Assembly: GCA_033762625.1 (NCBI GenBank)
Contig: JANRLI010000013.1
Coordinates: 1 to 64,000 of the forward strand
Length of the DNA: 64,000 nt
Source: Alphaproteobacteria bacterium
Lineage (GTDB): Bacteria; Pseudomonadota; Alphaproteobacteria; UBA9219; RGZA01
Direction of reading: 5' to 3'
Shown here: piece by piece, positions 49,011 through 57,798 of the stretch
Layout of the letters: every line of letters begins with the position of its first letter
How positions within the stretch are numbered: the stretch's first letter is position 1
Made by a program: the position numbers and the translations under genes
The notes under the pieces: model-generated
The model's input: only the letters and a program-made list of their open reading frames with translations
Told to the model about the DNA's origin: nothing
Database searches by the model: none

Positions 49011-50744
49011 ATGTCAAAAACAGCTCAAAAACCAACTGATGATCTGCGCGAACGCTTTGAAGATGTGTCGCGCCTTGTGCAATCCGGAAATCTGAAACAG
49101 GCGAATATCAAGGTTGAATCCGCGCTTGCTGATTATCCGGATAACATCAATTTCTTACACCTTGGCGGCATCATCAAACAAAATGTCGGCGAGATTGAAT
49201 TAGCAGATAAGCTGCTACGTACGGCGCATGCGCTGCGCCCAGACCAGCCCGATATCATGCATAACCTTGCGGTATTTTTGCTGGCTACCAACCAGCCTAA
49301 AGATGCTGTGCCATTATATGAACAACTCGTGCTGCTTGCGCCAACGCGCGCGCATTTGTGGGCGAATTTTGGTCATGCGCTGCGCCAAAGCGGCATGCTG
49401 ATGGAAAGTATTCCTGCCTTTCAAAAAGCGCAGGAATTAGACCCAAAAAACCACGATATGGAAGCCGTGATTGCGATGACGCGCCGCCAGATGGCGGATT
49501 GGAGCGGGAAGGAACTGCCGCTGGATAAAACGCCTGCTAATCTTGCACCTGTGTTTATTGATGATGCATTCAAGCATCTGGAATGCGTAAAAAAAGGTGC
49601 GGGGAGTATCAAACCCGTTGCGCAATTTGATGCCAAGCCATCACCAACTGCATCGCGCCTGCGTATCGGCTACCTGTCAAATGACTTGCATGAACACGCA
49701 ACCAGTTATTTGTTGGCCGAATTATTCGGTTATCATAATCGTGGCCAGTTTGAAGTGTTTGTTTATAGCTATGGCCAGGCGGGCGAAAGCCCCATTCGTA
49801 CGCGCATGCAGCGCGGCGTGGAGCACTGGGTGAATTGCGCAGGCCAACCGCCTGTTGCGATAGCCGAGCGTATTTTCAATGACCGCATCAATATTCTGGT
49901 TGATTTAAAAGGCTACACGCGTGGTGGCTTGCCCGAAGTGCTCGCATCGCGCCCTGCGCCGGTTATCATCCAATGGCTGGGCTACCCCGGTAGTATGGGA
50001 GCTCCATTTGTTGATTACATTATAGCCGATGAAACGATTATTCCAGTTGAACAAAGCGCGGCGTATTCTGAAAAAATTATCCGGTTGCCTAACAGTTATC
50101 AAATCAACGACCGCGAACGACCATTACTTGCAGCAAAAAAACGCAGCGAATACCATCTGCCAGAAAATGCGACAGTTCTATGCTGCTTTAACCAAACTTA
50201 TAAAATCACACCTTCCGTATTTGATGTATGGATACGCATATTAAAAGATGATGTGCAGACGGTACTGTGGCTCTTTGCGCCACAAGCGATTGTTCAGGAA
50301 AATCTGCGCAAAGAAGCCGAGAAGCGCGGCGTGGCAGGACAGCGTTTAATATTCGCTGACCGAATGAACCAAGCCGACCATATTGCGCGTTACCGCCATG
50401 CCGATGTGGTGCTTGATACGGCGCCCTATGGCGGGCACACCACTACCAGCGATGCGTTATGGGTGGGTGCGCCTGTGGTTGGATTGATGGGCAAAAGCTT
50501 TGCCTCGCGTGTTTCCGCAAGCCTGTTGAAAGCCGCAGGGTTGCCCGAACTGATTGCGCCGTCGCTTGATATTTATGAAACTAAAATCCGTGAATTGCTC
50601 AAAGATGAAGGCAAGCGTTCAGCCATTCGGCATCATTTGCAGCAGGGCCGCGAGAAGTTGCCGTTATTTGACAGCCAGACCTTTGTTAAAGATCTTGAAG
50701 CAGCGTATGTCAACGCATGGAATGAAACAGGAAAAAGCAAATGA
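49011..50744 (+). CDS. TPR protein with SPINDLY/OGT-type glycosyltransferase (GT41)
   Basis: This 577-residue protein has TPR repeats in residues 10-150 (ANIKVESALADYPDNINFLHLGG, LRTAHALRPDQPDIMHNLAVFL and following; abbreviated) and a GT41 catalytic domain from about 215 (RIGYLSNDLHEHATSYLLAELF) through DLKGYTRGGLPEVLASRPAPVIIQW, NQTYKITPSVFDVW and DTAPYGGHTTTSDALWVGAPVVG (each shortened). The family transfers sugars to proteins (O-GlcNAc or O-fucose in plants). Bacterial members are found near surface polysaccharide or flagellin genes. It shares an ATGA overlap with rmuC. Confidence 0.85.
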   Translation: MSKTAQKPTDDLRERFEDVSRLVQSGNLKQANIKVESALADYPDNINFLHLGGIIKQNVGEIELADKLLRTAHALRPDQPDIMHNLAVFLLATNQPKDAVPLYEQLVLLAPTRAHLWANFGHALRQSGMLMESIPAFQKAQELDPKNHDMEAVIAMTRRQMADWSGKELPLDKTPANLAPVFIDDAFKHLECVKKGAGSIKPVAQFDAKPSPTASRLRIGYLSNDLHEHATSYLLAELFGYHNRGQFEVFVYSYGQAGESPIRTRMQRGVEHWVNCAGQPPVAIAERIFNDRINILVDLKGYTRGGLPEVLASRPAPVIIQWLGYPGSMGAPFVDYIIADETIIPVEQSAAYSEKIIRLPNSYQINDRERPLLAAKKRSEYHLPENATVLCCFNQTYKITPSVFDVWIRILKDDVQTVLWLFAPQAIVQENLRKEAEKRGVAGQRLIFADRMNQADHIARYRHADVVLDTAPYGGHTTTSDALWVGAPVVGLMGKSFASRVSASLLKAAGLPELIAPSLDIYETKIRELLKDEGKRSAIRHHLQQGREKLPLFDSQTFVKDLEAAYVNAWNETGKSK

Positions 50745-51952
50745 ACTTTCCAATTGAGTGGGTTGCATGTGGTCTTGGCGGAATAGTTGTTGGGTTTGTG
50801 ATTGCAACACTTTTGCAAAGCTTTAATCGCAAGCGCCTTAGCGAACAATTTAAAGCGTTATCAAATGAAGCATTGACACAAAATTTAGATGTATTGTTGA
50901 ACCTAGCAAAAAATGAATTGTCGCATGAACGTGAAAATACGCGTGCCGATTGGGAAAAGCGCACCAGCAGCGTTGCGGAAATGCTTAAACCGCTGGAAAT
51001 GCGACTAACGCAATTGCACACGCAAACAGGCGAAATGGAAAAGGCACGTATCGGCGCTTATGAGGGATTAAAGCAGCATCTAAGTCAGATGTCAGAAACC
51101 CAAACGCAACTGCGTTTTGAAACAATACAATTGAAACAAGCGCTGCGTAAACCGGAAGGTCGGGGGCGCTGGGGTGAAATGCAGTTGAAGCGCGTGCTTG
51201 AAATGTCAGGTATGATTTCGCATTGCGATTTCACCGAACAAACCAATACCACAACGCAAGATAACAAACGCCTACGCCCGGATGTAATTGTGCATTTGCC
51301 CGGCAATCGCCAAATTGTGATTGATTGTAAAACCCCGCTGGAAGCATTGTTGGATGCAACAAGTGCAGAACCTGAACAGATTTTACTAACCCACCAACGT
51401 CATGCGCGACATTTACGCGACCATGTGAAAAGCCTCAGCCAAAAAGCCTATTGGGATCAGTTTGATGAAACGCCTGATTTTGTGGTTATGTTTGTGCCGG
51501 GGGAGCATTTTTTGTCAATCGCACTACAAAACGACCCTGAGCTCTTTGATTTCGCATTTTCCAACAAGGTAATTCTGGCAACGCCAATTAATTTGATTGG
51601 TCTATTAAAAACGATTGCCCATGCGTGGCGTCAGGAAAAGCTGGCAGACCAGGCACAGAAAATCGCTGGTCTTGGAAAAGATTTGTATGAAGCGATGGCA
51701 TCTTTTGCAACGCATTTTGAAAATATTGGTGATAATCTGCGAAAGACTGTAGAGCATTATAATAGGTCTGTTGGTTCGTTTGAGAGCCGTGTCTTTTCCC
51801 GTGCGCGCCGCCTAGCCGACGAATACAGCATTGATAGTGATAAGAAAATTGATGTCCTCGAAACGGTGGATATTGCCCCACGGCAATTAACTATAACGGA
51901 AGATGATGTATTTGCTCCGCAAATACCCAATAAAAAGCAAGAAGTTGCCTAA
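50741..51952 (+). CDS. rmuC: DNA recombination protein RmuC
   Basis: This 403-residue protein has an N-terminal membrane anchor (WVACGLGGIVVGFVIATLL), a coiled-coil segment (about 30-115), and the RmuC nuclease-fold domain with RGRWGEMQLKRVLEMSGM, RLRPDVIVHLPGNRQIVID and CKTPLEAL (the Asp and Cys-Lys line fits a PD-(D/E)XK-like fold), and MFVPGEHFLSIA. RmuC limits DNA inversion at short repeats in E. coli. Its start overlaps the glycosyltransferase stop (ATGA). Confidence 0.92.
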   Translation: MNFPIEWVACGLGGIVVGFVIATLLQSFNRKRLSEQFKALSNEALTQNLDVLLNLAKNELSHERENTRADWEKRTSSVAEMLKPLEMRLTQLHTQTGEMEKARIGAYEGLKQHLSQMSETQTQLRFETIQLKQALRKPEGRGRWGEMQLKRVLEMSGMISHCDFTEQTNTTTQDNKRLRPDVIVHLPGNRQIVIDCKTPLEALLDATSAEPEQILLTHQRHARHLRDHVKSLSQKAYWDQFDETPDFVVMFVPGEHFLSIALQNDPELFDFAFSNKVILATPINLIGLLKTIAHAWRQEKLADQAQKIAGLGKDLYEAMASFATHFENIGDNLRKTVEHYNRSVGSFESRVFSRARRLADEYSIDSDKKIDVLETVDIAPRQLTITEDDVFAPQIPNKKQEVA

Positions 51953-52017
51953 ACAGCCTTGAAATCAGCATGTTAAGGCACATATATTTCCTTAAATCTT
52001 TTATGTGAACATGAATT

Positions 52018-52554
52018 ATGGTTTTGAAACTACGTATCGTACCTGACCCTGTTTTGCGCAAGCTTGCGGATCCTGTGAAAACGGTTGACCGCGAGGTGAG
52101 CCGCTTTATGCACGAAATGTTAGAAACCATGTATGCTAGCGCAGGCGTTGGTCTGGCTGCGCCACAGGTTGGTGAATTAAAACGCGTAATCGTGGTTGAT
52201 GTGGAAGAGGAACAGAACGCCGCTAAGGCTTTCATGATGGCGGATCCTGAAATCACATGGCGAAGTGAAGAATTATTTACCTACCGTGAAGGCTGCCTTT
52301 CCATCCCCGGCCAATATGCTGAAGTTACACGCCCGAAACACATTAAGGTCAGCTATACCGATGTGAACAATAAGCGTATTGAAATGGAAGCCCAAGATCT
52401 GCTTTCTACCTGCATCCAGCATGAAATTGACCATTTAAATGGTGTGTTATTCGTTGACCATGTATCAAAGCTGAAACGCGATATGATGCTGAAACGCGTT
52501 GAAAAAGCGCAGCGTTTAGCCGCAGAAGAAAAGCAGGATGGTAAGGCGCTATAG
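52018..52554 (+). CDS. def: Peptide deformylase
   Basis: This 178-residue metalloenzyme removes the N-formyl group from new proteins. All three family motifs are present: [21 protein letters not shown] (metal Cys) and [11 protein letters not shown] (two metal His and catalytic Glu). The gene is followed 20 bases later by fmt, the partner that adds formyl to initiator tRNA. Confidence 0.96.
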   Translation: MVLKLRIVPDPVLRKLADPVKTVDREVSRFMHEMLETMYASAGVGLAAPQVGELKRVIVVDVEEEQNAAKAFMMADPEITWRSEELFTYREGCLSIPGQYAEVTRPKHIKVSYTDVNNKRIEMEAQDLLSTCIQHEIDHLNGVLFVDHVSKLKRDMMLKRVEKAQRLAAEEKQDGKAL

Positions 52555-52574
52555 TTTCGTCTACTTTTCTTGTT

Positions 52575-53510
52575 ATGGTCACAGCATCTAAGCCCCTTCG
52601 TATTATATTCATGGGAACGCCGGAGTTTTCCGTTGGCGCGCTGAATACGCTGCGTGGGGCTGGGCACGATATAATATGCGTGTATAGCCAGCCGCCGCGC
52701 CCAGCAAATCGTGGTCATGCAGTACAAAAATCAGCAGTGCATCAGGCCGCCGAAGCGCATGGTATTGAAGTGCGTACACCGCTTAGTTTGAAAGTACCCG
52801 AGGAACAAAAAGCCTTTGCAGATCTGAATGCAGATGTTGCGGTGGTGGTTGCGTATGGGCTTTTGTTGCCCAAACCCGTACTTGATGCGCCGCGCTATGG
52901 CTGTATCAATATTCATGCGTCTTTATTACCGCGTTGGCGCGGGGCTGCGCCCATTCAGCGCGCGATACTGGCAGGGGATGCCGATAGCGGTATTACGATT
53001 ATGCAGATGGATGTCGGGCTTGATACCGGCGCGATGTGGTTGAAGCGCAGCGTGCCCATCACCACCCAAACTACAGCTGGCGCCTTGCATGATGAATTGA
53101 GCAAACTAGGCGCGGAAATGATTGTCGAAGCCTTGCCGCAGATTGCCAGCGGCAGCATCAAGCCAATCCCGCAGCCTGAAGCAGGTGTTACCTATGCAAC
53201 CAAGTTGACCAAGGATGAAGGTCGCATCAACTGGCAGGAAAGCGCAGCAGAAATTGAACGCAAATTACGTGGTTTGTCGCCATGGCCCGGTGTTTATTTC
53301 GAAAGCAAGGGCGAGCGTATCAAAGTTCTGGAGGCGGCCGTGGTCTTCGGCATGCACGGCGCAGCAGGTACTTTGCTAAAGGATGACTTCACGGTTGCTT
53401 GCGGCGAAGACGCGATTACCCTCACGAAGGTGCAGCGCCAAGGCCGTAGTGCAACAGATGGCGCATCGTTTCTGCGCGGGTTTTCTGTTAAAGTGGGCGA
53501 ATTATTATAA
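52575..53510 (+). CDS. fmt: Methionyl-tRNA formyltransferase
   Basis: This 311-residue enzyme formylates initiator Met-tRNA. Marks are [15 protein letters not shown] at the N-terminus, [21 protein letters not shown] with catalytic Asn and His, and [14 protein letters not shown]; the C-terminal domain ([12 protein letters not shown]) binds tRNA. Its stop shares one base with the truA start, so def, fmt and truA form one operon. Confidence 0.96.
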   Translation: MVTASKPLRIIFMGTPEFSVGALNTLRGAGHDIICVYSQPPRPANRGHAVQKSAVHQAAEAHGIEVRTPLSLKVPEEQKAFADLNADVAVVVAYGLLLPKPVLDAPRYGCINIHASLLPRWRGAAPIQRAILAGDADSGITIMQMDVGLDTGAMWLKRSVPITTQTTAGALHDELSKLGAEMIVEALPQIASGSIKPIPQPEAGVTYATKLTKDEGRINWQESAAEIERKLRGLSPWPGVYFESKGERIKVLEAAVVFGMHGAAGTLLKDDFTVACGEDAITLTKVQRQGRSATDGASFLRGFSVKVGELL

Positions 53511-54250
53511 TGCAACGCTGGAAACTTACTGTAGAATACGATGGCGCAGGCTTTTCCGGCTGGCAGTTGCAAAAAGACGCGCGTTCCGTTCAAGGCACAA
53601 TTGAAGAAGCAATAAAAAAATTCTGTGATGAAGATGTACGCATTCACGTAGCTGGCCGCACCGATGCAGGCGTTCATGCACTGGCGCAGGTGTGCCATGC
53701 GGATATTGACCGCCCAACGGATGCGGACACTGTGCGAGACGCGATTAATTATTACATGCGGCATCATCCTGTGATTGTGCTAAAGGCGGAGCCCGTAACT
53801 ACTGATTTTCATGCGCGGTTTTCTGCCGTATCACGCAATTATATGTTCCGCGTAATTAACCGCCCGCGTCCGCTGACCATTGATCGTGGCTATGCCGTGC
53901 ATTTTTATAAACCCCTAACATTAAAACCGATGCAAGAAGCGGCCGCGCTATTACTTGGCCATCATGACTTCACATCTTTCCGCGCTGATGGGTGCCAATC
54001 TCCATCACCGATGAAAACCATGCTTGATGCACGGGTTGAGCAAAATGGCGAGGAATTTCGTTTCCATTTTGGTGCTAAGTCGTTCCTCTATCATCAGGTA
54101 AGAAATATGGTTGGAACACTGTTCTTTGTTGGAACAGGGCAGTGGAGCGTCGAAGAGTTCAAGCGCGCCTTTGAAGCCAAGGAACGTGCCAAGGCAGGGC
54201 CAACCGCACCGCCCCATGGCCTATATTTTACAGGCGTTACCTACAAATAA
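53510..54250 (+). CDS. truA: tRNA pseudouridine synthase A
   Basis: This 246-residue enzyme makes pseudouridine at positions 38-40 of tRNA anticodon arms. The catalytic Asp is in AGRTDAGVHALAQV near residue 52; other marks are YDGAGFSGWQ, FHARFSAVSRNYMF, FTSFRADGCQS and FLYHQVRNMVGTL. It starts within the fmt stop (TAATG). Confidence 0.96.
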   Translation: MQRWKLTVEYDGAGFSGWQLQKDARSVQGTIEEAIKKFCDEDVRIHVAGRTDAGVHALAQVCHADIDRPTDADTVRDAINYYMRHHPVIVLKAEPVTTDFHARFSAVSRNYMFRVINRPRPLTIDRGYAVHFYKPLTLKPMQEAAALLLGHHDFTSFRADGCQSPSPMKTMLDARVEQNGEEFRFHFGAKSFLYHQVRNMVGTLFFVGTGQWSVEEFKRAFEAKERAKAGPTAPPHGLYFTGVTYK

Positions 54251-54337
54251 CGATACCGAAACAAACTGCCATAATTCGCTCTTTCAGTTTAAATGGAGGC
54301 CAGTTAAAACATATCCCAATATTCATAAGGGTATTTT

Positions 54338-56287
54338 ATGCGTTTTTGGGCTCTGCTTTTACTTTTACTTCTTCCGGTTACAGCCTGTAACGAGATGCAG
54401 CTGGATAAAATCGATCCTGTAATGGATTTGAATCGCGATGATTATCGCGATTTGCGCCGCGAGCGCGAACAAGCCGATGGCCCGCCCATTCCCTATGTTC
54501 CTTTTAAATCAAACCGTCAGGCAAAAAATAAAATTGCTAACGACAAAATCATTTCTATTTCAATCACTGAAAAAGTTCCGGTCAAAGATGTGTTGCAGGA
54601 ACTGGCAAGCAAGGCAGAAGTAAATCTGGAGCTTGATCCGCGTATCACTGGCGGCGTGATTTTTACCGCCATTCGTCAGCCTTTTTCAAAAGTGCTTGAT
54701 CGTTTGTGTAGCATGGCTGGCCTGCGTTACACGGTTGAAGATAATTTCCTGCGCATCGAACTTGATGAACCGTATATCAAAAGCTATCCGATTGATTATT
54801 TAACCCTTATCCGTAAATCAAACAGTGAAATCGGCATTGCAACCAATGTATTTTCCAGCATTCAGGGCACAGGCAGAAACAGCAATGTAAATAATGGAAG
54901 CGATGTCACTAGCGGCAATAATTCAACAACCAAGGTAGAAACACAGGCGATTGCCGATTTTTGGGGCGAAATTGAGACGAATATTGAAGCGATTATGACG
55001 AATACTAAAGGCGCACGAACCATGCGCGTTGATAGCGACACGGCGAAGGAATTAAAACAGGAAGGCATTTCACCAACTAAAGCCTTCGCGGTAAACAAGC
55101 AGGCCGGATTGATTAGTGTCTTTGGTAATGAACGCCAACACAAAGCGGTTGAAGCTTATCTTGGAAAAATAAAGCATAACGTAAATTCGCAGGTTCTGAT
55201 TGAAGCGCGAATTATGGAAGTAGAATTAAATGAAGATTACAAAAGTGGCATTAACTGGCGCACCCTATTAAACAACACGGCAAATGTTGCGGCGCGTTTT
55301 GGTCCTGTTGCAGCAGGCGCTCCTTTCGCAACTGCTGGAACCGCGACTGACGGTGTTGTGACGTTATCGCTTAAAGATAGTGATTTTGGTGGTATTCTGA
55401 ATTTTGTGCGCAGCTTTGGTACGTCGCGCACGCTATCCAGCCCACGTTTAACAGTGCTCAATAACCAGCCTGCCGTTTTAAAGGTTGCGCGCAACGAGGT
55501 CTATTTTACATCGACCATTGAAACAACGCCGATTATCGGTACGAATGGCGGCAGCCCCGTGGGGGTAACACGTACCGTAAACAGCACACCAAACACGGTA
55601 CCCGTTGGGTTTTTAATGACCGTGCAGCCATCGATTAATGAAAACAGAGATGAAGTGACGCTGAATTTGCGTCCAACCGTTTCTTTCATCGTTGACCGTG
55701 TGGAAGACCCCGGTGTGAAGATTGCCGCGGCGGATGCCAATGTGCCAGAAGTATCATCATCCGTTCCTGTTGTTGCGGTACGTGAGATGGATAGCGTGCT
55801 TACCCTTAAATCAGGCACGGTGGCGGTGATGGGTGGCCTTATGCAGGATTCATCCGGCAATCTTGAAAAGGGTGTGCCGTTTGTTGATGACGTGCCGATT
55901 GTCGGCAACCTTGGAAAATCGCGTAGCAATTCATCGAAGCTGACGGAGCTAGTCATTCTACTGCGGGCAACGGTTGTGAATGACGGAGTAAAACCGGATG
56001 ATGCCGATGCAGAGTTATATCACAAATTCAATCATGACCGTCGCCCATTGCCGATTGCACGCAATAAACCTCGTGATAGGGATGATGATGAAATTGATGG
56101 TCAGTTTGTGGATGATGGAAAAGTGCCGCTGCCCCAAGCTGCTTCAATCCAAGCCGTAGATGTTCTGGACGAAAGCGAAACGACAGCCCAAGCGTTGCCT
56201 GTTAGAAAAGCAGCCAAACCACTGGCCCAGCACAAGAAGAAACACAAAGTCAAAAAGCACAAAAAGAAAAAGCATTCCAAGCACTAA
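54338..56287 (+). CDS. Outer-membrane secretin lipoprotein (MshL/PilN-like)
   Basis: This 649-residue protein has a lipoprotein signal (LLLLLLPVTACNEMQ, lipobox Cys at residue 17), periplasmic N domains from about 70 (DVLQELASKAEVNLELDPR) and the secretin core from about 285 (VLIEARIMEVELNEDYKSGINW) through SSPRLTVLNNQPA to VAVMGGLMQDSSGNLEKGVPFVDDVP (shortened). This matches MshL-type secretins of mannose-sensitive haemagglutinin pili and type IVb pili. The C-terminal tail is a run of Lys and His (KKHKVKKHKKKKHSKH), unusual for a secretin. It opens a pilus operon, with AAGGGTA before the ATG. Confidence 0.9.
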   Translation: MRFWALLLLLLLPVTACNEMQLDKIDPVMDLNRDDYRDLRREREQADGPPIPYVPFKSNRQAKNKIANDKIISISITEKVPVKDVLQELASKAEVNLELDPRITGGVIFTAIRQPFSKVLDRLCSMAGLRYTVEDNFLRIELDEPYIKSYPIDYLTLIRKSNSEIGIATNVFSSIQGTGRNSNVNNGSDVTSGNNSTTKVETQAIADFWGEIETNIEAIMTNTKGARTMRVDSDTAKELKQEGISPTKAFAVNKQAGLISVFGNERQHKAVEAYLGKIKHNVNSQVLIEARIMEVELNEDYKSGINWRTLLNNTANVAARFGPVAAGAPFATAGTATDGVVTLSLKDSDFGGILNFVRSFGTSRTLSSPRLTVLNNQPAVLKVARNEVYFTSTIETTPIIGTNGGSPVGVTRTVNSTPNTVPVGFLMTVQPSINENRDEVTLNLRPTVSFIVDRVEDPGVKIAAADANVPEVSSSVPVVAVREMDSVLTLKSGTVAVMGGLMQDSSGNLEKGVPFVDDVPIVGNLGKSRSNSSKLTELVILLRATVVNDGVKPDDADAELYHKFNHDRRPLPIARNKPRDRDDDEIDGQFVDDGKVPLPQAASIQAVDVLDESETTAQALPVRKAAKPLAQHKKKHKVKKHKKKKHSKH

Positions 56288-56368
56288 AAGAACTTCTCGC
56301 CCACCCCCGCATACGCTAAAAACGAATACGGGATTATTCAGGTTCACTTTCGTTTCATGAGGTTACAA

Positions 56369-57022
56369 ATGTATGCGCGACTAACGAAAAATAATAATTC
56401 CGGTTTTACCCTTGTTGAAGTTTCAATTGTGCTTGTCGTGATTGGCCTGCTGATTGGCAGTATTCTGGTTGCGGTGAATATTTTACAAAATGCGCGCATC
56501 ACCAGCACCATAAGCACATTGCAAAGCATTCAATCTGCGGTTTCCACATATAATCAAAATTACGGTGCAGTGCCGGGGGATGATGCCAAGGCAGACACAC
56601 GTTTTGGTCTTGCCAATAAAGGTGGCGGTGATGGTATCGTGGGGAATGCTACAAGCTACAATACAGCTGCTGCTCTGGCCAATGGTAATGGCCCCGCAGA
56701 AAGCCGTATGGTGTGGACCAATCTTCGCGCTGCAGGGCTGATTAAAGGCGATAAAAACGATACAGGATTTCCCGGTAATTCGTTCGGCGGTGTATTCGGA
56801 ATACAAAACGGTGCATTCACAACAAATGGCATTTCTGCTGGCACGAATGTGATCTGCATTAATAATGTGCCCGGTTCAGCAGCTGCGATTATTGACCAGC
56901 GGCAGGATGATGGAAACCCGCAGGAAGGAAATATACGATCTGGCACAGCGATTGATGGTGCGGCCGCTGCAAATCCATATGTAGAAAACAATACCTACAT
57001 TTTATGCACCCGCGCGCTCTAA
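56369..57022 (+). CDS. Type IV prepilin-like protein 1
   Basis: This protein of about 217 residues has a short basic leader ending in Gly before FTLVEVSIVLVVIGLLIGSI, the class III signal cut by prepilin peptidase with Glu at +5. The long amphipathic helix continues to about residue 65 (LQSIQSAVSTYNQNYGAVPGD), then an Asn/Gly-rich globular domain with two Cys (VICINNVP and YILCTRAL). The ATG at 56369 is preferred because GAGG lies 6 bases before it; another ATG is at 56357. Likely the major subunit. Confidence 0.85.
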   Translation: MYARLTKNNNSGFTLVEVSIVLVVIGLLIGSILVAVNILQNARITSTISTLQSIQSAVSTYNQNYGAVPGDDAKADTRFGLANKGGGDGIVGNATSYNTAAALANGNGPAESRMVWTNLRAAGLIKGDKNDTGFPGNSFGGVFGIQNGAFTTNGISAGTNVICINNVPGSAAAIIDQRQDDGNPQEGNIRSGTAIDGAAAANPYVENNTYILCTRAL

Positions 57023-57798
57023 TCCTAAATCAGCAGGGATTTTCGCTGGCCGAAACAGCAATTGCTTTGGCTGTGATAGCTGTTGTGATCGGATTAATGG
57101 TGCCTACGCTGTTATCGGTGCGCGTTGCCGAACAAGCAAGAGCTACAACACAAAATCTACAAACCGTGATGCGTTCGATTGCGGCGTTTGTGCAGGCATC
57201 GGGTTATGTGCCGTGTCCAATCGATCCAGGCGCTCCGTTTAGTGAAAGCAAGCGCGATTGCGATATTGCAGTTGGGGTCGTGCCGTTTCAGTCATTAGGA
57301 TTATCACAAAGCTTTGCTAAAGATGCTTATGGGCGCTGGTTAACTTATGCAGTTGACATAAATTTAGCGAAATTTGCTGTCACACCGCCTAGCAAGATGT
57401 TACCTGTAAATGGGCCAGATGGTCTGTGTAGCCTTGCATTTTCATCCGCTACATCACTGAAAGTCAGATTAAGTGGAGCGAACGAACAGCAAAACATTGC
57501 TGTTGTATTGCTAAGCCATGGTGCAAATGGTCGCGGTGCATATAAAAATACTGCAACTGATGAGACTGACCTATTTCCTTTTCCTAACACTGTACCAGCA
57601 TGTTCAACGACTGAAGGCGCAGAAAGATGCAATGCTGATGGAAACATAAGTTTTGTTGCAGGATTACCTGGACAATTTTCAAAAGTCGTAAATGGAACGC
57701 CAGTAGATGACCCATTCGATGATGTGTACCTTTATTTAGACCGAAATGCGTTGGTGACGTATTTAGGCAACCAGCCATGCACGACGGAGTGGAAGTGA
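57004..57798 (+). CDS. Type IV prepilin-like protein 2
   Basis: This 264-residue prepilin-like protein has a leader ending QQG, then FSLAETAIALAVIAVVIGLM with Glu at +5. The rest is larger than the first pilin, with five or six Cys (YVPCPIDPG, KRDCDIAVG, GLCSLAFSS, PACSTTEGAERC, NQPC), a likely minor or tip pilin held by disulfides. It overlaps the first pilin gene by 19 bases and the ATPase gene by one. Confidence 0.85.
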   Translation: MHPRALILNQQGFSLAETAIALAVIAVVIGLMVPTLLSVRVAEQARATTQNLQTVMRSIAAFVQASGYVPCPIDPGAPFSESKRDCDIAVGVVPFQSLGLSQSFAKDAYGRWLTYAVDINLAKFAVTPPSKMLPVNGPDGLCSLAFSSATSLKVRLSGANEQQNIAVVLLSHGANGRGAYKNTATDETDLFPFPNTVPACSTTEGAERCNADGNISFVAGLPGQFSKVVNGTPVDDPFDDVYLYLDRNALVTYLGNQPCTTEWK

